DNA of 17,014 nucleotides, taken from positions 1 to 17,014 of the forward strand of contig NW_001915165.1 of the NCBI RefSeq assembly GCF_000208925.1, in the 5' to 3' direction. A program made the translations under genes and the position numbers. This document shows, piece by piece, positions 16,262-17,014 of the stretch (position 1 is its first letter; each line of letters opens with the position of its first letter). Source of the stretch: Entamoeba histolytica HM-1:IMSS (taxonomy: Eukaryota > Evosea > Mastigamoebida > Endamoebidae). Under the pieces are notes generated by a model. It worked only from the letters and a program-made list of their open reading frames with translations, ran no database searches and was not told the origin of the DNA.

Positions 16262-17014
16262 ATGATGAACTAATCTCGTATTTATTTATTTTATTTGTCA
16301 ATATTATACTCCTAATTATATTCTATTCAAATATCAATATTTAAATAATTTACTTCTTTTTGTTAAATTAATTTGAAGAATGATAAAATGAATAAGAAAA
16401 ACAAGAAGTAAAAAATAGAATAAATAATTGATAATAAAATTAAAATATAAACAAGATAAATAATGAAATATAATGAATATAAGAAAAATAATAAAATTAT
16501 ATTTATTCATAACTTCTTTTAAATTAGATTCAGATTCATTATATTATTATCTAATTATTATTGTGACTTTATTTTATATTCATTCATTTCTTTTATTACT
16601 TAATATTCATGATTATTGATAAAGATAATAAAAAATGAATAAGGATACAAAGATGATATTAATTACACAATAACAAATAATCAAACAATATTATTTAATT
16701 AAAGAATAAAAGAATACTAAACTAAATAAATAGTGAGAAAGTAATAATAATTAATAAACAAAGAACAAACAAATAAAATAGAAATAGAAAGAAGTATTAA
16801 TGAAAAGATGAATAAGAATTAAACAGAAATATGATAATACAGAAAATAAGAATTAATACAAATACAAACACATATAAAATTCTAAAAGAATAATAATGAT
16901 TATAAAATTGTATTTTAAACTCAAAAAAAAAAAAAAAGAAAACAAATAAATTTAATGTAATATAAATCCAAAACATTTATAATGGAAGGTAAAAACTAAT
17001 ACAAAAATAGATAT
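16262..17014. other. A-rich gene-free stretch at the right end
   Basis: Nothing supportable is found. The tract is strongly A-rich on the plus strand, with scattered T-rich islands near 16280-16380 and 16500-16610 and a poly-A run at 16923-16936. It is similar in character to the left end of the window. Confidence 0.55.

Noticed and set aside
1..17014. CRISPR arrays, tRNA or rRNA genes, defence islands or other multi-gene systems
   Set aside because: No spaced direct-repeat array, no GC-richer structured RNA block and no cluster of functionally linked unknown genes is visible. The genome is eukaryotic.

Overview
The window looks like nuclear DNA from a species of Entamoeba. The evidence is an extremely A+T-rich sequence, codons ending in A or T, intergenic gaps of about 100-170 bp within gene clusters, and one very short intron (45 nt) with the GTTTGT...TAG borders typical of Entamoeba. 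Several start regions carry TATA-like and Inr-like motifs of the Entamoeba type close to the ATG. The species cannot be fixed from the sequence alone.

Layout. 1-2218: gene-free A-rich DNA with a possible eroded membrane-protein gene on the minus strand (about 1309-1716). 2219-2800 (-): an orphan protein of 193 aa. 2838-4013: T-rich gap. 4014-4982 (-): a C2 domain joined to a TLDc-like domain. 5078-5728 (-): the GINS subunit Psf3. 5884-7482 (+): a calcineurin-A-like protein phosphatase, divergent from Psf3. 7483-8465: a gap holding what I read as a decayed Rab/Ras-family GTPase gene. 8466-10430 (-): MCM5, interrupted by the 45-nt intron. 10552-11871 (-): a CDF-family zinc transporter with a His-rich loop. 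12326-12859 (-): a small protein ending in a NET-like (BRD extra-terminal) domain. 13026-13811 (+): an orphan protein of 261 aa. 14034-15442 (+): a 5'-truncated, frame-broken non-LTR retrotransposon with the end of a reverse transcriptase, a CCHC knuckle and a restriction-like endonuclease (R4/EhLINE type). 15443-17014: A-rich gene-free DNA with a trace of a BspA-like leucine-rich repeat.

The intact genes are mostly housekeeping. Psf3 and MCM5 belong to the same machine, the CMG replicative helicase, and lie about 3 kb apart. The phosphatase and C2 protein both belong to families linked to calcium, but nothing in the sequence shows that they act together. No dedicated undescribed multi-gene system is visible. 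The most informative points are the C2-TLDc fusion, the stand-alone NET-like protein, the calcineurin-like enzyme with an unusual tail, two orphan proteins, and three or four eroded genes or elements hidden in stretches that appear empty.
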